This document shows, piece after piece, positions 8,657-17,974 of a DNA stretch of 64,000 nt; position 1 is the stretch's first letter; every line of letters begins with the position of its first letter. The notes beneath the pieces were generated by a model. That model was not told the origin of the DNA. It was given only the letters and a program-made list of their open reading frames with translations, and made no database searches. The stretch is from Lentibacillus sp. JNUCC-1 (GTDB lineage: Bacteria > Bacillota > Bacilli > Bacillales > Amphibacillaceae): NCBI RefSeq assembly GCF_009741735.1, contig NZ_WHOH01000001.1:930001-994000 (forward strand), given 5' to 3'. Position numbers and translations under genes: made by a program.

Positions 8657-9571
8657 TTAGTCATACTTAATTCTTGGATCGAGAAGTCTATAAACTGAGT
8701 CAGCAATAAGATTACTGAGAATAACAGCTATTGCTATAATAAATACCGCAGCTTGTACAACCGCCATGTCACGCAAGTTTACAGCCTGTATTAATAACTG
8801 GCCAATCCCCGGCCAAGCAAACACAGTTTCTGTAATCAACGTTCCTCCAATTAATGTTGATGTTTGTAAAGCAGTTATTGTAATCACTGGAATAAGCGCG
8901 TTACGGAAGGCATGAATATTAACTACTATTGCTTCTCTTAAACCTTTACTCCTTGCCGTCCGAATAAAATCCTGCTCCAGAATTTCAAGCATGCTTGATC
9001 GTATAAGCCTCGTCATTTCAGCAGCAATTCCTGTTCCCAATGCAATTGCAGGCAACACGAGATGTAATAGGGACCCCCTACCTGACACTGGAAACATCTC
9101 AAGGTTCACTGCTAAAAATAAAATCATCATAATACCCAACCAGAAATTTGGCATAGCTTTCCCCAAAACCGCTCCGCCTGTAATGAACAAATCAAAAAAA
9201 CTATTACGTTTTATAGCTGACATTATACCCAACGGCACAGAGACAATAATAGCTATAATCATGGAAGCAATTGCTAGTTCGATAGTAGCAGGTAATCGTT
9301 CGATTACTAAATTCAAGGCATCTGTTTCATATCTGTGGGAATTCCCAAAATCCCCCTTAATCAGATTTCCCATATAATCAAAATACTGAGTATAGAGCGG
9401 GTCATTATAACCAAGTGACTCTCTCAGTGCTTCACGCTCTTCGTCAGTGGCTGTTTCAGATATCATTAGGGAAACCGGATCACCTGTAACACGCACAAGA
9501 ATGAAAACAATTAAGGTAATGAGGAATAGAACGGGGATGGTTTTAATTAAGCTTTTAACAAAGTATTTCAA
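8657..9571 (-). CDS. Peptide ABC transporter permease (DppB/OppB type)
   Basis: A 304-residue membrane protein starting MKYFVKSLIKTIPVLFLITL, the usual first helix of DppB-type permeases. It has about six hydrophobic segments and an EAA-like loop (RTARSKGLREAIVVNIHAFR), followed by LIGGTLITETVFAWPGIGQL, a hallmark of the family. It is encoded 47 bases downstream of the substrate-binding lipoprotein, in the standard order (binding protein, B, C, D, F). Confidence 0.92.
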   Translation of the reverse strand: MKYFVKSLIKTIPVLFLITLIVFILVRVTGDPVSLMISETATDEEREALRESLGYNDPLYTQYFDYMGNLIKGDFGNSHRYETDALNLVIERLPATIELAIASMIIAIIVSVPLGIMSAIKRNSFFDLFITGGAVLGKAMPNFWLGIMMILFLAVNLEMFPVSGRGSLLHLVLPAIALGTGIAAEMTRLIRSSMLEILEQDFIRTARSKGLREAIVVNIHAFRNALIPVITITALQTSTLIGGTLITETVFAWPGIGQLLIQAVNLRDMAVVQAAVFIIAIAVILSNLIADSVYRLLDPRIKYD

Positions 9572-9618
9572 GTCATATTCCTCCTCTTTAGAAAAGAGAA
9601 GGGAGGAAGAACCCCCTT

Positions 9619-11175
9619 CTATTTTAGTGTAATTTCATCCACGTATAACATTTCACTTAATTTTGGTGTGAAATCTAGCCTATCATTAACTCCATAAATA
9701 GAGTTAATTTGATACAAGTAAATTTGCGGCCTATCTTCTGCTATTATTTCTTGCGCTTTCTGATATTGCTCGACACGTTCATCTGGATCCATGTTAGACA
9801 TAGCATCTTGTATCAGTTGTTCTGTTTCAGGATTATCATAATCGGTTTCTCCAGCTGCTTGTTCTTTAGTTAAGCGCTGTAAAGCAAGGGATGCATCAAA
9901 CATGGAATTTCCATATGCTATAAAAAACACATCTTCAAATTCTTTTTCTGCATATCTAGTAGAAAATGAACTCCATTCCAACATTTCTACATCAGCAGTA
10001 ATACCGACTTCTTGTAGCATTGCTTGTATTAACTCAACGGACTCTTTATCTTTTAAGTATCGACCATTAGGCGCACTTAAGGTTATATTTAACCCGTCTT
10101 CATAGCCTGCCTCAGCAAGTAGTTCTTTGGCCTTTTCCGGATCGTATACCTGGGTATCATATAGTTCTTCGTTTGCTCCCACGTTACCTGGTGTTACACG
10201 TGTTCTTGTCGGTGTGCCGTTTCCTTCAAGAAGTGAATCTACAATCGCCTCTTTATCGATTGCTAAATCAATAGCTTCACGAACCTTAGGATCTGCAGTA
10301 GGATAATCCCCTTGCGTACGGAGTGCCAACAGCATCACGCGCTGTGATGGTGAATTTACCACCGATACTCCTTCTTTATCTTCAATACGTTCTATATCAG
10401 TTGGAGGAATATTAACTGCTACATCTACCCCTCCTGTTAAAACTTCTGAAACCCGTGTAGAATCTTCCGGAATAGATCTAAATACAACTTCCTCCCATTT
10501 TGGTTCTTCACCAAAATAATCATCAAAAGGCTCTAGAATAAGTCGGTCATCTTTCTTCCATTCCTTTAGCTTATAAGGACCTGTGCCAGCTGGATCTTTA
10601 AGAAATGCATCCCAGCCTTCGGACTCTATATAATCTTTAGGAAGCATACCTGAACCAATTCGTGACAATCTATTTAATAGAGCAGGTTCAGATTCATGTG
10701 TATAAATATTAAACTCATAATCACTAAGAACCTCAACTTCATCAATCTGTTGATAGGAACCATATTCCAACAGCGTATCATCTTTAGCCACTCGTTCAAG
10801 CGTGAATTTGACATCCTCAGCTGTTAGCTCTTCACCATTATGGAAGGTCACACCTTCCTTCAAAGTAAATGTCCAAGTATTCTCGTCTACGTTTTCCCAG
10901 CTTTCAGCAAGATCAGAAACAAATCCTTCTTCAGGGTCGTTCCTTACAAGATAATTAAACATATTTACATGAACTGCTTCTGTACTAGTATTATTATGAT
11001 CATGTATGTCAAAGGAGACAATGTCATTTCCACTTGCAATAACTAATTTTTTGGAATCGGCATCCTCTTCAGGGTCACCACCATTCCCTTCAACATTTTC
11101 CCCGCCACTTGAATTTGAGCAACCTGCAATTAATAAAACGAAAATCAATAATGTTGACCAGAAGACTTTTTTCAT
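9619..11175 (-). CDS. Peptide ABC transporter substrate-binding lipoprotein (SBP family 5)
   Basis: About 518 residues. The signal peptide MKKVFWSTLLIFVLLIAGC ends in a lipobox with Cys19, so the mature protein is lipid-anchored outside the membrane. A Ser/Gly/Glu-rich linker follows, then a family 5 extracellular solute-binding fold (SFDIHDHNNTSTEAVHVNMF, LAESWENVDENTWTFTLKEG, VTFHNGEELTAEDVKFTLER). This family captures di- or oligopeptides and related ligands. ATG 11175 is chosen over 11190 because a GGGGGG ribosome site lies just before it. The amidohydrolase gene ends at 11191, directly upstream, suggesting the imported ligand is an N-acylated or peptide-like compound hydrolysed by the two M20 enzymes. 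Confidence 0.9.
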   Translation of the reverse strand: MKKVFWSTLLIFVLLIAGCSNSSGGENVEGNGGDPEEDADSKKLVIASGNDIVSFDIHDHNNTSTEAVHVNMFNYLVRNDPEEGFVSDLAESWENVDENTWTFTLKEGVTFHNGEELTAEDVKFTLERVAKDDTLLEYGSYQQIDEVEVLSDYEFNIYTHESEPALLNRLSRIGSGMLPKDYIESEGWDAFLKDPAGTGPYKLKEWKKDDRLILEPFDDYFGEEPKWEEVVFRSIPEDSTRVSEVLTGGVDVAVNIPPTDIERIEDKEGVSVVNSPSQRVMLLALRTQGDYPTADPKVREAIDLAIDKEAIVDSLLEGNGTPTRTRVTPGNVGANEELYDTQVYDPEKAKELLAEAGYEDGLNITLSAPNGRYLKDKESVELIQAMLQEVGITADVEMLEWSSFSTRYAEKEFEDVFFIAYGNSMFDASLALQRLTKEQAAGETDYDNPETEQLIQDAMSNMDPDERVEQYQKAQEIIAEDRPQIYLYQINSIYGVNDRLDFTPKLSEMLYVDEITLK

Positions 11176-11190
11176 TAAAATTCCCCCCAT

Positions 11191-12419
11191 TTATTCAAAC
11201 GTATTATTTAAAAACTTGTTTACTAAAAGCGTCATTACAGAAACTCCATATAACAGCGCTCGTTCATCAACATCAAACTTAGGATTATGGTTACTGTATG
11301 CAGTAGACTCATCTGAATATGTTCCTAATCTAAAAAATATTGATGGCACTTCCGATGAAAATTCTGAAAAATCTTCACCACCCATCGCAGGTGGAGAATA
11401 CTTAATACTTTCTTCTCCAAATAATTTTGTTGCTGAATCTACAAATAATTCTTTTGCCTTACTATCTATTTTTATAGGTGGGGGACCAAAGTTATATTGG
11501 AGATTGCAATTCCCTCCGTATGATTCAGCAATAGAAGCCGCGATTTTTCTCATACTATTTGAAACCAATTTTCTAGTGCTTGGATCTAGTGTTCTTACCG
11601 TTCCTTTTACTGTTACTTTCTCTGGAATAATATTATTTTTTGTCCCTCCTTTAATGCTACCAATACTTATTACCGCTGAGTTTATTGGATTCACTTGCCT
11701 GCTGACTATCTGTTGGAAAGCCAATATAATTTGAGAAGCAATCGTTATCGGATCAACTGTCAGATGTGGATAGGCAGCATGCCCCCTTTACCGAATACTT
11801 CGAGATTAAAAAAGTCAGCAGCCGCACCACTATACTTTGAATTAGATATGGAAAATTCGCCAACTTCTATTGTAGGGTGCACATGTAAACCAGCCATCAT
11901 ATCAATCGGAGGATCTCTTAATGCACCTTCATTTATCATTTTTTTTGCTCCAGCAGCAATTTCTTCCGCAGGTTGAAAGATTAACTTCAGTGTTCCTTTC
12001 TTTAACCCCATAATAGAGAAAACTTTAGCAACGCCTAGTAAATTTGCCATATGCATGTCATGACCACAAGTATGGGCTACTTTCTCATGTATGCTCTTAT
12101 AATCTTCTGTGATTTCATCATCCATCGGTAGGGCATCCATATCTGCTCTCAAACCGAATACCTTGCCATCCTCTTTTCCCTGAAGCAATCCGATTACCCC
12201 TGTATTTCCAACACCTTCTTCAACCTCATAGCCCCAACTTTTCAGATAATGTGCTATGGTAGAAGCAGTGCTTTTTTCTTGAAAAGCTAATTCCGGATGC
12301 TTTCTAAAATCCCTCCTGATTTGTACCAGCTCATCATAAATACTCAAAACTGTATCATAGAGAATTGGATCGGATGCTTTCATCTCATGAAAGGTATCAC
12401 TTTTGGCTTTTGACTTCAT
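11191..12419 (-). pseudogene. M20-family amidohydrolase (hippurate/N-acyl-amino-acid hydrolase type), single frameshift
   Basis: Two frames together encode one ~409-residue zinc amidohydrolase. The first part (12419-11760) carries RRDFRKHPELAFQE, LRADMDALPM, the metal-binding HTCGHDMHM and FQPAEE. The frame then breaks at GKGG and resumes as HAAYPHLTVDPITIASQII and LAFQQIVSRQVNPINSAVIS, ending with PPAMGGEDFSEFSS. The shift equals one missing base in the run of five G (C at 11782-11786). These enzymes release amino acids from N-acyl conjugates or small amides. ATG 12419 is preceded by AAGGAG and overlaps the upstream M20 gene by 23 bases, so translation is probably coupled. All catalytic boxes are present, which favours a sequencing error or very recent loss. 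Confidence 0.85.
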
Positions 12420-13794
12420 CACGAATACCCGCTCCTTGTTGTTCCATTTCATTCTTAAATTCAAATATGAATGATGCCATCATTTTAATACCCTCTATAA
12501 AGTCTTCTATAAATATATTTTCATTCGGAGCATGATTATTAGATGCGAAATGACCTACTCCGAAAGAAACAGCCGGAATGCCGTGTTTTTGACATAATTC
12601 AAACATTGGTCCTGTTCCAGGTGTACTTGGAACCACATTCGGCATCTCGTTTGTGCTACTTTTAATTGTATTAATTGCGGCTTTCGTAATTCGTTCAGTA
12701 GGAGAGGTTCTTGCTGCCTTTTCTTTTGTCAAACTACGAATTCCTATATCAGAAAACCCATTATCATCAAGATGCTTTCTTAAGTCTAATAATATTTTAT
12801 CTGGATCTTGGCCAGATACTAGGCGAAAATCTAACTTTGCAAAAGCCTCTGAAGGAAGAACGGTTTTCGAGCCCTCACCTGTATATCCACTTTGTATACC
12901 GCAAATATTACATGTTGGCTCAAATATATGTTTGATCTTTAGTTCTTCATCTTCAAGGTTATTTACAAAATTTGTTACATTTAAGTGTTCGAGCAGAAAA
13001 TTTTCACTTAGACGATAATGTTTAATCATCTCTTCATCTTCTTTTGTAAGTGGGTCAATATCATCGTAGAAACCAGGGATTAGGATTTTTTCGTTTTCAT
13101 CTTTTAAATGGTTTAATGCCCATACTAAACGCCAAACAGGGCTTTCTACAATTGAAGCCTGTGCAGAGTGCAAATCAGTATTAGCCCCTTTTGAAAACAA
13201 TTCTACATAGAGCATACCTTTTACACCTAAAGACAATTGTAATCGATGATCCCCATCTCTATATCCAAACTCCCATACGCAACCATCAGCCCTGATTTTA
13301 TCTTTGTATTCATCTGCAAATTCCGGTAAGCTTACACTGCCAATTTCCTCTTCGCCTTCAAATATAAATTTAATATCTATAGGAAGTTCACCTATTACAT
13401 TTTTAATAGCATGTACCGCAGCAAGTCTCGCAATTAAATTCCCTTTATTATCTGCAATCCCTCTAGCGTACATCTGCCCATCAATTATAGTCGGTTCAAA
13501 GGGTGGCGTATTCCATAATTCTATAGGATCTTCAGGTTGAACATCATAGTGGTTGTAAAAACTTAATGTGTTTTCCCCCGTCCCCTTCAGATGTGAAAAC
13601 ACAACGGGGTAGCCACTTGTTTTTAGTACTTCTGGTGTCTGTTGAAACGCTTCTTCAAACAACCCCTTAAGATAATCTACGCTGTCCGTCATCCCTCTGT
13701 TTTGAGCAGCAACGCTAGGAATCTCGCAAATCTCCTTCAACCAATTAATGTAGTAATCACGATTCTGATCGATGTATTCGTTTACACTCTTCAT
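12397..13794 (-). CDS. M20-family metallopeptidase (dipeptidase/ArgE-DapE type)
   Basis: A 465-residue cytosolic zinc peptidase. The metal-binding boxes are FYNHYDVQP (His82, Asp84), GIADNKGN (Asp115) and EGEEEIGS (catalytic and metal Glu at 148-149), with GTGPMFELCQKHGIPAVSFG and NHAPNENI near the C-terminus. The lid or dimerisation domain lies between. It resembles M20 dipeptidases that hydrolyse imported dipeptides. ATG 13794 is selected because GGGAGG stands 9 bases upstream; a 23-codon extension to 13863 lacks such a site. First gene of a seven-gene peptide uptake and breakdown operon. Confidence 0.88.
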   Translation of the reverse strand: MKSVNEYIDQNRDYYINWLKEICEIPSVAAQNRGMTDSVDYLKGLFEEAFQQTPEVLKTSGYPVVFSHLKGTGENTLSFYNHYDVQPEDPIELWNTPPFEPTIIDGQMYARGIADNKGNLIARLAAVHAIKNVIGELPIDIKFIFEGEEEIGSVSLPEFADEYKDKIRADGCVWEFGYRDGDHRLQLSLGVKGMLYVELFSKGANTDLHSAQASIVESPVWRLVWALNHLKDENEKILIPGFYDDIDPLTKEDEEMIKHYRLSENFLLEHLNVTNFVNNLEDEELKIKHIFEPTCNICGIQSGYTGEGSKTVLPSEAFAKLDFRLVSGQDPDKILLDLRKHLDDNGFSDIGIRSLTKEKAARTSPTERITKAAINTIKSSTNEMPNVVPSTPGTGPMFELCQKHGIPAVSFGVGHFASNNHAPNENIFIEDFIEGIKMMASFIFEFKNEMEQQGAGIRDEVKSQK

Positions 13795-14108
13795 AAAATA
13801 AAACCTCCCAATATTTTTACACCATGAGTTCCCTTGTACGAGCAAAGATACATATTCAAACATTTATAGGCAGTCTTTCCATTTTCTATGAGATATTTAA
13901 ATTCAAACTATTAGTGTCCTCAAAACAATTTTGCAGTCTTTCCTCCTTCCGTTGAAATTTTGTAGATGATTATGATGTTTATCATAGTATGAATTTCAGG
14001 TGTATAAATATGCCATGCCCCTGAAAAAACTCATAATACTCTCAAAGGTGATTTCCATAAGCAAATAGTCATCGTTATTAGTTTCTTATTTATATTTTTA
14101 TTTATCCA

Positions 14109-14136
14109 ATTATATCAACCATTCAGTTATTGTCAA
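14109..14136 (-). promoter_or_regulatory. Near-consensus sigma-A promoter of the peptide operon
   Basis: Read on the minus strand: TTGACA (14136-14131), 16-base spacer, TATAAT (14114-14109). Both hexamers are perfect. It implies a leader of about 300 bases before the M20 peptidase start at 13794. The leader contains a short dyad (ATGAT/ATCAT around 13974-13987) but no structure I recognise. No other gene lies in 13795-14328. Confidence 0.7.
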
Positions 14137-14194
14137 TAATCCGTTTGTAATCTTTTTAAAATTATTACCACATAACAGTATGTTAGTAATTAGA

Positions 14195-14219
14195 GAAGCA
14201 TGACAATCGCCCATGTTTC
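14195..14219. repeat. Degenerate REP-like hairpin
   Basis: GAAGCATG, a nine-base loop and CATGTTTC form an imperfect stem like the REP units at 22087 and 24627, but the CCGTCCC loop is eroded. Weak call. Confidence 0.3.
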
Positions 14220-14328
14220 CAAACTAGCCCAGACAAACGCAAGCGACAATTCTAGTAAATACTAAATGGGCTTAATCAGGGTAAAAGCAAGGAATTGACG
14301 CCGAATTTAGTTTAAATGCAAATAATAA

Positions 14329-15045
14329 TTAACGATAATTCTTAATCGAAAAGTCAATCATCTCTTCATTATTTTTAATTAAGTTTCTTGCTGTCTCATT
14401 TGGTTGAAATTCTTTTTCCCCTTTTAATACATCCAAATAAAGTTTATGAGTTTTAAGCGTCCGTTCAATATTTTTTTTATCTTTAAAATGAATCATATGG
14501 GGTTTGATGATTTCATAGATCGTCTTCCCAATCTCAATAACAAAAGGATTTTCGGTTTCTTCCATAACTGTATAATGGAATTCTAGATCAATCTCAACCA
14601 ACTCTTCAGGTGTAAGCTTTTTTTCCATTCTATTAATTTGCGAGTTATAAACCGATTCAATCTTAGCGATATTAAACGATGCTTTTGTCTTTAAAATACT
14701 AATCATTAATACTTCAAACTGTTGTCTAAATTCAATTAACGAATGAATGTTTTCTCTATGCAAGATCAAACTGAATATAAGTGGATTCAATCCACCTGGT
14801 GAGTTTTCTTTTGTTATAAACATCCCTTCGCCTCTTCTGATTTCAACGATGCCGATTGATTCAAGTACTTTTATCGCCTCTCTTAAAGGCGTTCTACTAA
14901 CTCCTAATATGTCCATTAACTCTGATTCTTTCGGTAGCTTATCCCCTGCTTTTAAATGACCCTTTATAAGATTTTCCTTTATTATGTTAACTATTCTTGT
15001 AGACATAGTTCCTTTCTTTTGCAGTGGTTCAACTTTTTCAATCAT
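14329..15045 (-). CDS. GntR-family regulator, FadR subfamily (FCD domain)
   Basis: A 238-residue repressor-type regulator. The winged helix-turn-helix covers about residues 12-80 (LPKESELMDILGVSRTPLRE, AIKVLESIGIVEIRRGEGMF). The rest is an all-helical FCD ligand domain that in relatives binds small carboxylates via a metal site. It is divergently transcribed from the DctPQM transporter and a hydroxyacid dehydrogenase, so it probably senses a dicarboxylate-like substrate and controls that operon, likely through the palindrome at 15125-15140. Confidence 0.85.
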   Translation of the reverse strand: MIEKVEPLQKKGTMSTRIVNIIKENLIKGHLKAGDKLPKESELMDILGVSRTPLREAIKVLESIGIVEIRRGEGMFITKENSPGGLNPLIFSLILHRENIHSLIEFRQQFEVLMISILKTKASFNIAKIESVYNSQINRMEKKLTPEELVEIDLEFHYTVMEETENPFVIEIGKTIYEIIKPHMIHFKDKKNIERTLKTHKLYLDVLKGEKEFQPNETARNLIKNNEEMIDFSIKNYR

Positions 15046-15086
15046 TTACATCCCTCCATGTAGGTAGTATAAATTTTTTAGAAATA

Positions 15087-15115
15087 TTTACATACTCACA
15101 TTATTATGTTATCAT
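15087..15115 (+). promoter_or_regulatory. Promoter of the TRAP transporter operon
   Basis: TTTACA (15087-15092), a 17-base spacer and TATCAT (15110-15115), giving a start of transcription near 15122, immediately in front of the palindromic operator and about 50 bases before dctP. Confidence 0.55.
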
Positions 15116-15124
15116 ATTTTTCAA

Positions 15125-15140
15125 CATAGTACGTACTATG
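15125..15140 (+). promoter_or_regulatory. Perfect 16-bp palindrome, likely GntR operator
   Basis: CATAGTACGTACTATG is a perfect dyad directly downstream of the -10 of the dctP promoter. A half-site-like GTAGTAT recurs near 15064-15071 in the shared divergent region. FCD-type GntR proteins bind short dyads of this kind. Binding here would block transcription initiation. The regulator assignment is inferred from adjacency. Confidence 0.6.
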
Positions 15141-15173
15141 TAGTATACACAAATTGAGGAGGTAATTAAATTT

Positions 15174-16178
15174 ATGAAAAAACTTATTTTGTTTTTTGTT
15201 TTAGTTCTGATACTGGTTGGATGTGGAAATGATTCAGAACCTGCAGCCAGTGATGGGATTCAGAAGTTGGATATTACTTTGACACACGACGTTACGGAGA
15301 CACATATTAAGCACAAAGCTTCTGTGGAGTTTAAAAAATATATTGAAGAAAACTCAGACGGAAACATTGAAGTGACTATTTACCCAAATAATACTTTGTT
15401 TGATACTGCAAACCAATACCAAAACCTAGCTTCTAACGACACTCAATTTATAATTTCTGATATGAGTCGCATGACTGATGTTCACCCTGCCTTTAACATT
15501 CCGAATATGCCATTTTTGTTTGAGAGCAATGCTGAATCCATGGCCTTTTGGCAAAGTGAAGAAGGACAAGAAATCTTAAATAGTTTTGAAGATGATGAAA
15601 TAAAGGGATTAGCTGTCTGGCCAAATGGTCCGAAAAATTTAATGAATAACAAGAAAGCGGTAACATCTCCGGAAGATCTTGCTGGTTTAAAGATCAGAAC
15701 TCAAGGTGGGCCAGTTCTGACAGAAACTTATGATTTACTTAACGCCAGCACACAAAGTATGGGTATTGATGAGTTATTTACATCTCTGGAAACAGGTGTG
15801 GTGGATGGCCTTGAGAATACATTTGGAGCTTTGGAATCGTTTAATTTTGATGAGGTTACAGATTATTTAACGGTCACCAACCACAATAGAATCGACTATG
15901 TATTACAAACAAACCTTGAGTTTTGGGGCACGCTAAACGATGATACAAAACAGCTAATTGAGGAAGCTGCTGATGCCGCAACTAAGTTTGCAGTGAATAC
16001 CTCAGACGAATTAAATGAAGAATCATTTAAAAAGCTTAAAGAACGTGGGGATGTGGAAATTATCGAGTTGTCAGAACAACAAAGGAAAGCATTCAAAGAT
16101 GCATTTGAACCACTTTATGATAAATGGGTACCGGAAATAGGTGAGGAATATATAGAACAAATTAATAATCAATCATAA
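15174..16178 (+). CDS. TRAP transporter substrate-binding lipoprotein (DctP type)
   Basis: A 334-residue protein with a lipoprotein signal (LILFFVLVLILVGC, Cys17) and a DctP fold: THDVTETHIKHKASVEFKKY, VTIYPNNTLFDTANQYQNLA, and the diagnostic AGLKIRTQGGPVLTETYDLL, where the Arg binds the ligand carboxylate. It delivers a carboxylic acid to the DctQM permease encoded next. A GAGGAGG ribosome site is 9 bases upstream. Confidence 0.9.
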   Translation: MKKLILFFVLVLILVGCGNDSEPAASDGIQKLDITLTHDVTETHIKHKASVEFKKYIEENSDGNIEVTIYPNNTLFDTANQYQNLASNDTQFIISDMSRMTDVHPAFNIPNMPFLFESNAESMAFWQSEEGQEILNSFEDDEIKGLAVWPNGPKNLMNNKKAVTSPEDLAGLKIRTQGGPVLTETYDLLNASTQSMGIDELFTSLETGVVDGLENTFGALESFNFDEVTDYLTVTNHNRIDYVLQTNLEFWGTLNDDTKQLIEEAADAATKFAVNTSDELNEESFKKLKERGDVEIIELSEQQRKAFKDAFEPLYDKWVPEIGEEYIEQINNQS

Positions 16179-16224
16179 AGGCCAGATTTCTGATCTTTAT
16201 GATTGTAACTAAGGTGGATTTAGG

Positions 16225-16689
16225 ATGAAATACTTGAGAATTATAGAAAATAACTTGGTAGTCATCTTTTTCCTGTTGGGTGTGATAACTAATTTGATAG
16301 GTATCGCTTTAAGATTTTTCCCATCCATTCCACAATATTGGGTGCCGGAAACATACACGCTTCTATTTCTTATTGCAATATTTATCGGTTTTGGAACAGC
16401 ATTAAGAGATGGAAAACACATTACTGTTGATTTGGCAAACAGATTTACCAGTAAAACTGTTCAATCAGCAATGATGCTTTTGTCTTATTTACTCAGTCTT
16501 GCGTTTGGTGTGCTGTTCATGGTTTCAGGGTACTTCATTGTTGTAAAAACATTTAAACAGGGACTTACAACACCAGATATAGGTTTGCCGGTTTGGATCA
16601 CCTACCTAATTATGCCAATAACTGGGATATTAATTCTGATACATCTCATCAATTTTATTGTTAAACATTTTAGGAAGGAGGAGTTCTAG
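16225..16689 (+). CDS. TRAP transporter small permease (DctQ type)
   Basis: A 154-residue protein with four predicted membrane helices (roughly residues 12-32, 44-64, 84-108, 125-146) and the family's central GTALRDGKHITVDLANRF. It pairs with the large DctM-type subunit. Its 3' end contains the ribosome site of the next gene, so the two are translationally coupled. Confidence 0.88.
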   Translation: MKYLRIIENNLVVIFFLLGVITNLIGIALRFFPSIPQYWVPETYTLLFLIAIFIGFGTALRDGKHITVDLANRFTSKTVQSAMMLLSYLLSLAFGVLFMVSGYFIVVKTFKQGLTTPDIGLPVWITYLIMPITGILILIHLINFIVKHFRKEEF

Positions 16690-16690
16690 G

Positions 16691-17953
16691 TTGGCAGTAA
16701 TATATCTTTTAGCTCTATTGTTCCTGTTTATGTTTTTACAAGTCCCTCTGGCCATTAGTATTGGTTTGTCCAGCATGATCATGCTTTTAGTAGATGGCTT
16801 CTCTCTAGATACAATTGCATTGCGTATGTTTACCGGAGTAGATAAACCTGTTCTTATGGCTGTTCCTGGTTTTATTTTTGCTGGATTAATTATGGCAAGG
16901 GGCGGGATGGCAAAATACCTATTTGAAGTTATGAATGCTTGGATTGGGCACACAAGAGGTGGGCTCTCGACTGTTGCTATTTTAGTATCTCTGATATTTG
17001 CGGCTATTTCTGGTTCAAGTGCCGCAACAGCAGTCGCAGTTGGATCCATAATGATCCCGGTAATGACCAAAGCAGGGTATGATAAAAAATATGCTGCTGG
17101 ATTAGTTGCTACAGCTGGAACTCTTGGTATTCTTGTCCCACCTTCAGTTCCCCTCATACTTTATGGTTCAATTGCAGAAATATCGGTAAAAGGCTTGTTC
17201 ACTGCTGCTCTTATACCTGCCGCCCTCTTGGCAACTGCTTTAATTATTTTTTCAATTGTGGTGGCGATTAGAAAAGGTTATGGTGGTTTAGAAAAAGCAT
17301 CTTGGGAAACTAGGATAAAGGCCTCAAAGAAGGCTATTTGGGGACTGCTTTTCCCAGTTATTATCTTAGGGAGTATTTACGGGGGAATTGCAACTCCGAC
17401 AGAAGCTTCTTTCATTGCAGTTTTATATGCTTTTATCATTTCAAAATACGTTTATAAAGAAATAGATTGGAAAAATTTTAGAGACATAGTTATCAGCTCA
17501 GTAAACACTACCGCAATGATCTTTTTAATCATTGCATCCGCATCCCTATTGGGTGTTTTCTTAAGTTTGGAACAAATTCCACAAACATTTGCTGCATGGA
17601 TTGGATCTAATTTTGACAGTACAATAATGTTTCTTTTACTTGTCAGTTTAATGCTATTTGTACTAGGTATGTTTTTGGATGCTACCGCTATGTTAATGAT
17701 CACTTTACCAATTTTCTTACCAATCTTAGCTACATTAGATATTAATTTGTTTTTCTTTGCAGTCATTATGGTAGTGACTATGGAACTTGGCATGATTACT
17801 CCACCTCTAGGAATGAACCTATTCGTAGTCAGTGGCGTATCAGGGTTAAAAATTGAGTCAATTCTTAAAGGTGTCTTGCCTTTTTACGCGTTATTAATAA
17901 TTGTGTTGTTGATATTAATATTTATACCTCAACTATCCTTATGGCTTTTATAA
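16691..17953 (+). CDS. TRAP transporter large permease (DctM type)
   Basis: About 420 residues with some eleven or twelve membrane helices, typical of the sodium-coupled DctM subunit: FAAISGSSAATAVAVGSIMI, GTLGILVPPSVPLILYGSIA, MELGMITPPLGMNLFVVSGV. TTG 16691 is chosen as start because AAGGAGG sits at 16674-16680; an ATG at 16658 would lie inside dctQ without a ribosome site. It moves the DctP-bound substrate inward, driven by sodium. Confidence 0.88.
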   Translation: MAVIYLLALLFLFMFLQVPLAISIGLSSMIMLLVDGFSLDTIALRMFTGVDKPVLMAVPGFIFAGLIMARGGMAKYLFEVMNAWIGHTRGGLSTVAILVSLIFAAISGSSAATAVAVGSIMIPVMTKAGYDKKYAAGLVATAGTLGILVPPSVPLILYGSIAEISVKGLFTAALIPAALLATALIIFSIVVAIRKGYGGLEKASWETRIKASKKAIWGLLFPVIILGSIYGGIATPTEASFIAVLYAFIISKYVYKEIDWKNFRDIVISSVNTTAMIFLIIASASLLGVFLSLEQIPQTFAAWIGSNFDSTIMFLLLVSLMLFVLGMFLDATAMLMITLPIFLPILATLDINLFFFAVIMVVTMELGMITPPLGMNLFVVSGVSGLKIESILKGVLPFYALLIIVLLILIFIPQLSLWLL

Positions 17954-17974
17954 TAGAATCTTGGAGGATGAAAC

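Noticed and set aside
11006..11734. A 242-codon plus-strand frame across the lipoprotein/amidohydrolase junction
   Set aside because: It is antisense to two clearly coding genes with family motifs and has no protein resemblance itself.
13795..14108. Riboswitch in the long leader of the peptide operon
   Set aside because: Only a short dyad is visible. No conserved riboswitch core was recognised and there is no terminator hairpin before the first gene.
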